15,862 bases of DNA from Actinomycetota bacterium (lineage in GTDB: Bacteria > Actinomycetota > UBA4738 > G016210805), in assembly GCA_016210805.1 (NCBI GenBank), contig JACQTL010000263.1, forward strand, positions 1-15,862, read 5' to 3'. This document shows positions 12,545-15,862 of the stretch, piece after piece. The position numbers and the translations under genes were made by a program. Numbering within the stretch: the stretch's first letter is position 1; the number at the start of each line of letters is the position of its first letter. The notes under the pieces are model-generated. The model had not been told where the DNA came from. It searched no databases and worked only from the letters and a program-made list of their open reading frames with translations.

Positions 12545-13597
12545 TCACCCCAGGCCCAGCTCGGCCGCCACGGCGCCGGCCTCCGCCGGGACCACGGTCG
12601 TCCGGGGGGCCACGGCGATCGCGCGGTCCGGGTCCTTCAGCCCGTGGCCGGTGAGGACGCAGGCCACCAGGGAGCCCGGCCGGACCCGCCCGGCCCTGAC
12701 CGCCTTGCGGAGGCCGGCCACCGAGGCAGCCGAGGCCGGCTCCACGAAGATCCCCTCGGCGGCCAGGTCCCTGTAGGCCCGGAGGATCTCCTCGTCGGCA
12801 ACGGCCATGATCGCGCCCCCCGACTCCTCGGCGGCGGCCACGGCGTGGCCCCAGGACGCGGGGTTCCCGATCCGGATCGCCGTGGCCACGGTCTCCGGCT
12901 CCTCCACCGGCAGTCCCAGCACGATCGGCGCCGCGCCCTCGGCCTGGAATCCCAGCATGGCCGGGGGGCCCTCGATCAGGCCGTCGGCCTCGTACTCGCG
13001 GTAGCCCGCCCAGTGGCTCCTGATGTTGCCGGCGCCCCCCACCGGCATGCAGTGGACGTCGGGAGCTCGGCCGAGCGCGTCGCAGATCTCGAAGGCCGCG
13101 GTCTTCTGGCCCGCGATCCGGAGCGGGTTCACCGAGTTGACCAGGGTCACCGGGTGGCGGGCGGCGAGCTCCCTGGACACCTCCAGGGCCTGGTCGAAGC
13201 TCCCCTCCACCTCGAGCACGCGGGCCCCGTGGAGCAGGGTCTGGGCCATCTTCCCGAGGGCCACCTTCCCCCGGGGGACGAGCACGGCGCACGAGAGCCC
13301 GGCCCGGGCCGCGTAGGCCGCCGCCGAGGCGCTGGTGTTCCCGGTGGAGGCGCAGATCACGGCCCTGGCCCCCTCCTCCAGGGCCCTGGACACCGCCACG
13401 GTCATCCCCCGATCCTTGAACGAGCCGGTGGGGTTGGCCCCCTCGCACTTCAGCCGGACGTCGCACCCCGTCTCGTCCGAGATGCGGTCCGAGCGGAGGA
13501 ACGGGGTTCCCCCCTCGCCAAGGGTGACCACCGGGGTGGCGTCGGTGACGGGGAGCCGGCTCCGGTAGCGCTCGATCACGCCCCGGTCGTAGGTCAC
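12545..13597 (-). CDS. thrC: Threonine synthase
   Basis: This pyridoxal-phosphate enzyme converts O-phosphohomoserine and water to L-threonine and phosphate. The 350-residue product matches the shorter actinobacterial/Bacillus class: GVIERYRSRLPV (6-17), the cofactor lysine Lys61 in NPTGSFKDRGM, ASTGNTSASAAAYAARAG, VNSVNPLRIAGQKTAAFEI and MPVGGAGNIRSHWAGYREY, with EPASAASVAGL near the end. GTG at 13597 overlaps the hom stop (GTGA) and has a GGAGGG Shine-Dalgarno upstream. This predicts translational coupling. ThrB follows after seven bases. Confidence 0.97.
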   Translation of the reverse strand: MTYDRGVIERYRSRLPVTDATPVVTLGEGGTPFLRSDRISDETGCDVRLKCEGANPTGSFKDRGMTVAVSRALEEGARAVICASTGNTSASAAAYAARAGLSCAVLVPRGKVALGKMAQTLLHGARVLEVEGSFDQALEVSRELAARHPVTLVNSVNPLRIAGQKTAAFEICDALGRAPDVHCMPVGGAGNIRSHWAGYREYEADGLIEGPPAMLGFQAEGAAPIVLGLPVEEPETVATAIRIGNPASWGHAVAAAEESGGAIMAVADEEILRAYRDLAAEGIFVEPASAASVAGLRKAVRAGRVRPGSLVACVLTGHGLKDPDRAIAVAPRTTVVPAEAGAVAAELGLG

Positions 13598-14904
13598 TCC
13601 ACGCCCTCCACCCGCAGCACGCTCCTCACCGCCCGGACCACGGGGAGCTCGCGGAGCTCCCGGACGGTCCGCTGGAGGGCGCCCTCCACGGCCCGGTGGG
13701 TGATGAGCACGAGCTGGGCCTCCTCCCCCGTCCCCTCCTGCCACACGCTCTTGATGGAGACGTGGTTGTCGCCGGTGACCGTGGCGATCCGGGCCAGGAC
13801 CCCGGGCCGGTCCTCCACCTCGAGGAGGAGGTAGTACTGGCCCTCCATCCTCTCCATGGGACGGATGGCCCGCTCCCGGTAGCACGTGCACCCCCGACCG
13901 CGAGACCCGCCGAGCAGGTTCCTGGCCACGTGGATCAGGTCGCCGGCCACCGCGGTCGCCGTGGGGTCGCCGCCCGCCCCCCGCCCGTACAGCATCAGCT
14001 CCCCGACCCGGTCCCCCTCCAGGAACACCGCGTTGTACGCCTCCCGGACCGCGGCCAGCGGGTGGTCTCGGGGGATCATGGCCGGGTGGACGCGGACGGC
14101 CACGTCCTCGTCCTCCAGCTCGGCGAACGCGATCAGCTTGACGACGTAGCCCAGTCGCCGGGCCGCCGCGACGTCCTCCGGCCGGACGGCGTCGATCCCC
14201 TCCCTGTAGACGTCGTCGGCCACCACCCGGGAGTTGAAGGCGATCGATGCGAGGATCGCGCACTTCGCGGCGGCGTCCGAGCCGTCGACGTCGGCGGTCG
14301 GGTCGGACTCCGCGTAGCCCAGCTCCCGGGCCTCGTCCAGGGCGTCCTGGAACGACAGCCCGTCCTCGTCCATCCGGGTGAGGACGTAGTTCGTGGTGCC
14401 GTTGACGATCCCGATCAACCTGGTGATCCGCTCGCCGGCCAGGGACTCCTTCAGGGGGCGGATCATCGGGATCCCCCCGCCCACAGCGCCCTCGAACGCC
14501 AGATCCACGCCGGCGGCCTCCGAGGCGTCGAAGAGCTCCTTCCCGTGGCTGGCCAGGACCTCCTTGTTCGCGGTGACCACCGGCTTGCCCCTGGACAGCG
14601 CGTCGAGCATCAGCGTCCGGGACGGCTCGACCCCGCCGATCAGCTCGCAGACCACGTCCACGTCGGGGTCGGCCACGACCTCCTCCGCCGAGCTCGTGAA
14701 CGCATGAGGGGGCAGGGCCAGCCCCCGGTCCCGCTCCGGGTCCCGGACGGCCACCCGGACCACCTCGAGCCGGCAGCCGGCCCGCTGGGCGATGTCCTCG
14801 GCCCGGTCCTGGAGGAGACGGACCACGGCCCGCCCCACCGTCCCTCCCCCAAGCAGGCCCACCCGGACCACGCCGCCGGCGGGCCTGGCCTCCGGCCCGC
14901 TCAC
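13594..14904 (-). CDS. hom: Homoserine dehydrogenase with C-terminal ACT domain
   Basis: Hom reduces aspartate semialdehyde to L-homoserine with NAD(P)H, the branch point toward threonine and methionine. The 436-residue product shows the nucleotide-binding loop VGLLGGGTVGRAV (15-27), VTANKEVLASHGKEL, FEGAVGGGIPMIRPLKESLAG (138-158), GIVNGTTNYVLTRM (165-178) and ESDPTADVDGSDAAAKCAIL (199-218), with catalytic Lys214. The ACT domain (about 355-432, YYLLLEVEDRPGVLARIATV) implies feedback control by threonine, as in other actinomycetes. I chose GTG 14904, which overlaps the stop of the upstream acetyltransferase gene (GTGA); GTG 14871, nearer the conserved region, is possible. The stop overlaps thrC. 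Confidence 0.96.
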   Translation of the reverse strand: MSGPEARPAGGVVRVGLLGGGTVGRAVVRLLQDRAEDIAQRAGCRLEVVRVAVRDPERDRGLALPPHAFTSSAEEVVADPDVDVVCELIGGVEPSRTLMLDALSRGKPVVTANKEVLASHGKELFDASEAAGVDLAFEGAVGGGIPMIRPLKESLAGERITRLIGIVNGTTNYVLTRMDEDGLSFQDALDEARELGYAESDPTADVDGSDAAAKCAILASIAFNSRVVADDVYREGIDAVRPEDVAAARRLGYVVKLIAFAELEDEDVAVRVHPAMIPRDHPLAAVREAYNAVFLEGDRVGELMLYGRGAGGDPTATAVAGDLIHVARNLLGGSRGRGCTCYRERAIRPMERMEGQYYLLLEVEDRPGVLARIATVTGDNHVSIKSVWQEGTGEEAQLVLITHRAVEGALQRTVRELRELPVVRAVRSVLRVEGVE

Positions 14905-15437
14905 CCGAGCCACCGGGCCATGACGATCTCGTCCTCGTACCCGTAGGACTTCTTGGAGTGGCCGACCAGCCGGCCCTCCTCCACGAACCCGAACTTCCGG
15001 TAGAGGGCCCGGGCGCCCTCGTTCCCCGGATAGACGGCCAGGGCCACCTTCTCGACCCCGACCTCCGCCGCCCACCGGAGCCCCTCGGCCAGGAGCGCCG
15101 CCCCGATCCCCCTCCGCCGCCACGCGGCCGCGATGGCCATGCCTAGGGTGGCGACGTGCCGGTTCACGGGGTGGCCCTCCCGGCTGATCGAGACGTTCCC
15201 GATCACGCGGCCCTCGTGCACCGCGACGATCCAGCAGTGCTCATCCGTGCGGGGGCTCCGGAAGAGCTTCCGGTACCCGCGGAGCTTCCGGCGGACCTGC
15301 TCGGTGCGCACGAACCGGCGCTCCGCCGCCACCCCCGCGAACATCTCCAGGAACGACCGCGCGTCCCGGGGGCGGGCCGGGCGGACCTCCACGCCCGCCG
15401 GGGCCCGGGCGTCCGGGATGGGGACCAGCTCACGCAT
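14901..15437 (-). CDS. GNAT-family N-acetyltransferase
   Basis: A 178-residue acetyl-CoA-dependent acyltransferase. The GNAT fold is visible as VEVRPARPRDARSFLEMF (17-34), HCWIVAVHEGRVIGNVSI (67-84), the core strand VATLGMAIAAAWRRRGIGAALL with the acetyl-CoA loop RRRGIG at 107-112, then VEKVALAVYPGNEGARALYRKFGFVEEGR. The ALYRKFGF motif is typical of RimI/RimJ-like enzymes. The substrate is unknown. Its ATG overlaps the end of argS by eight bases and its stop overlaps hom, so it is built into the operon. In several actinomycetes, as I recall, lysA stands between argS and hom; here this gene occupies that place. Confidence 0.9.
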   Translation of the reverse strand: MRELVPIPDARAPAGVEVRPARPRDARSFLEMFAGVAAERRFVRTEQVRRKLRGYRKLFRSPRTDEHCWIVAVHEGRVIGNVSISREGHPVNRHVATLGMAIAAAWRRRGIGAALLAEGLRWAAEVGVEKVALAVYPGNEGARALYRKFGFVEEGRLVGHSKKSYGYEDEIVMARWLG

Positions 15438-15862
15438 CTTCGGAGCCCTCGTCTTCGGGCCCGGCCTCGCCGGTGCGCTCCATCGACTCCGGGGCGGACA
15501 CCCCCAGGAGCCCGAGGACGCCCGCGATCGCCGTCCGGGCCGCGGTGACCAGCCACAGGCGGGCCTGGGTCAGCTCGGCGTCGTCGGAGACCACCCTGTG
15601 CTCCGTGTAGAAGCGGTGGAAGGCGGCGGCCAGGGCCTCGGCGAAGTGGGTGAGGCGGTGGGGGCCGCGCGTCGCCGCGGCGACCTGGACCTCCCGGGGA
15701 AGCTCGGCCACCCGCCGGAGGACCTCCAGCTCGGCCTCCCCGCCGAGGCGGCCGAGGTCGACCTCCTCCACAGGCCGGAGGGCCACCCCGCGCTCGGCGG
15801 CCAGCCGGAGGATGCTGGAGATCCGGGCGTGCGCGTACTGCACGTAGTAGACGGGGTTCTCG
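15430..15862 (-). CDS. argS: Arginyl-tRNA synthetase, C-terminal part
   Basis: ArgS charges tRNA-Arg with arginine. Only the last 143 codons are in the window and the gene continues past the right edge. The first visible residues ENPVYYVQYAHARISSI are the conserved end of the catalytic core. The DALR anticodon-binding helical domain follows, with FAEALAAAFHRFYTEHRVV and ARLWLVTAARTAIAGVLGLL. Most ArgS proteins end at or close to LGVSAPERM; here LGVSAPESM is followed by a further 16 residues, mostly acidic, ending in SEDA. The stop codon lies eight bases inside the next gene, indicating coupling. Confidence 0.95.
   Translation of the reverse strand, partial: ENPVYYVQYAHARISSILRLAAERGVALRPVEEVDLGRLGGEAELEVLRRVAELPREVQVAAATRGPHRLTHFAEALAAAFHRFYTEHRVVSDDAELTQARLWLVTAARTAIAGVLGLLGVSAPESMERTGEAGPEDEGSEDA

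Noticed and set aside
10259..13834. A very long open frame of 1191 codons on the plus strand
   Set aside because: It runs antisense to thrB, thrC and the phosphoesterase and out of frame through the protease gene. Its translation is Gly/Pro/Arg-rich low complexity, as expected from a GC-rich shadow frame.
1..15862. CRISPR arrays, tRNA or rRNA genes, insertion sequences, attachment sites
   Set aside because: I saw no regularly spaced repeats, no tRNA-like cloverleaf next to argS, no transposase or integrase motif, and no abrupt change of base composition beyond the short A/T-rich spots reported.

Overview
The window is high-GC bacterial DNA (roughly 70-75% G+C by eye) and is almost fully packed with genes: 18 protein genes, 17 of them on the minus strand, and no gap above about 90 bases. 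I see no tRNA, rRNA, CRISPR array, insertion sequence or phage gene. An argS / hom-thrC-thrB cluster close to a rho / rpmE / prfA / prmC cluster, a Rho with a long charged insertion, a MarP-type CvpA-protease fusion and a DivIVA-like protein all point to an actinomycete (Actinomycetota). A DUF1385 (YqhQ-like) gene and a cyclic 2,3-diphosphoglycerate gene pair suggest a deep-branching or uncultured lineage rather than Streptomyces or Mycobacterium. The exact taxon is inference.

Right part, read on the minus strand from 15862 down to 11668: the end of argS, a GNAT acetyltransferase, hom, thrC and thrB. The first four junctions overlap or nearly overlap, so this looks like one operon for threonine synthesis from aspartate semialdehyde. 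Convergent to it is a plus-strand MarP-like periplasmic serine protease (10467-11639). A GC hairpin lies between the two stop codons.

Middle, 10377 down to 4276: a cytosolic metallophosphoesterase, a cyclic 2,3-diphosphoglycerate synthetase, a 2-phosphoglycerate kinase, a short transaldolase, rho, a 74-residue unknown protein and rpmE. From the synthetase to rho the reading frames touch or overlap (ATGA, ATGA, TGA-G-TTG), so transcription factor Rho appears translationally coupled to a small-molecule phosphate pathway. The synthetase plus kinase would turn 2-phosphoglycerate into cyclic 2,3-diphosphoglycerate, a solute known from thermophilic methanogens. This is the most interesting system in the window.

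Left part, 4260 down to 1: a DUF1385 membrane protein, a lipoprotein acid phosphatase, a DivIVA-like coiled-coil protein with a plausible promoter of its own, release factor 1 (prfA) and the first 100 codons of prmC, which methylates release factors.
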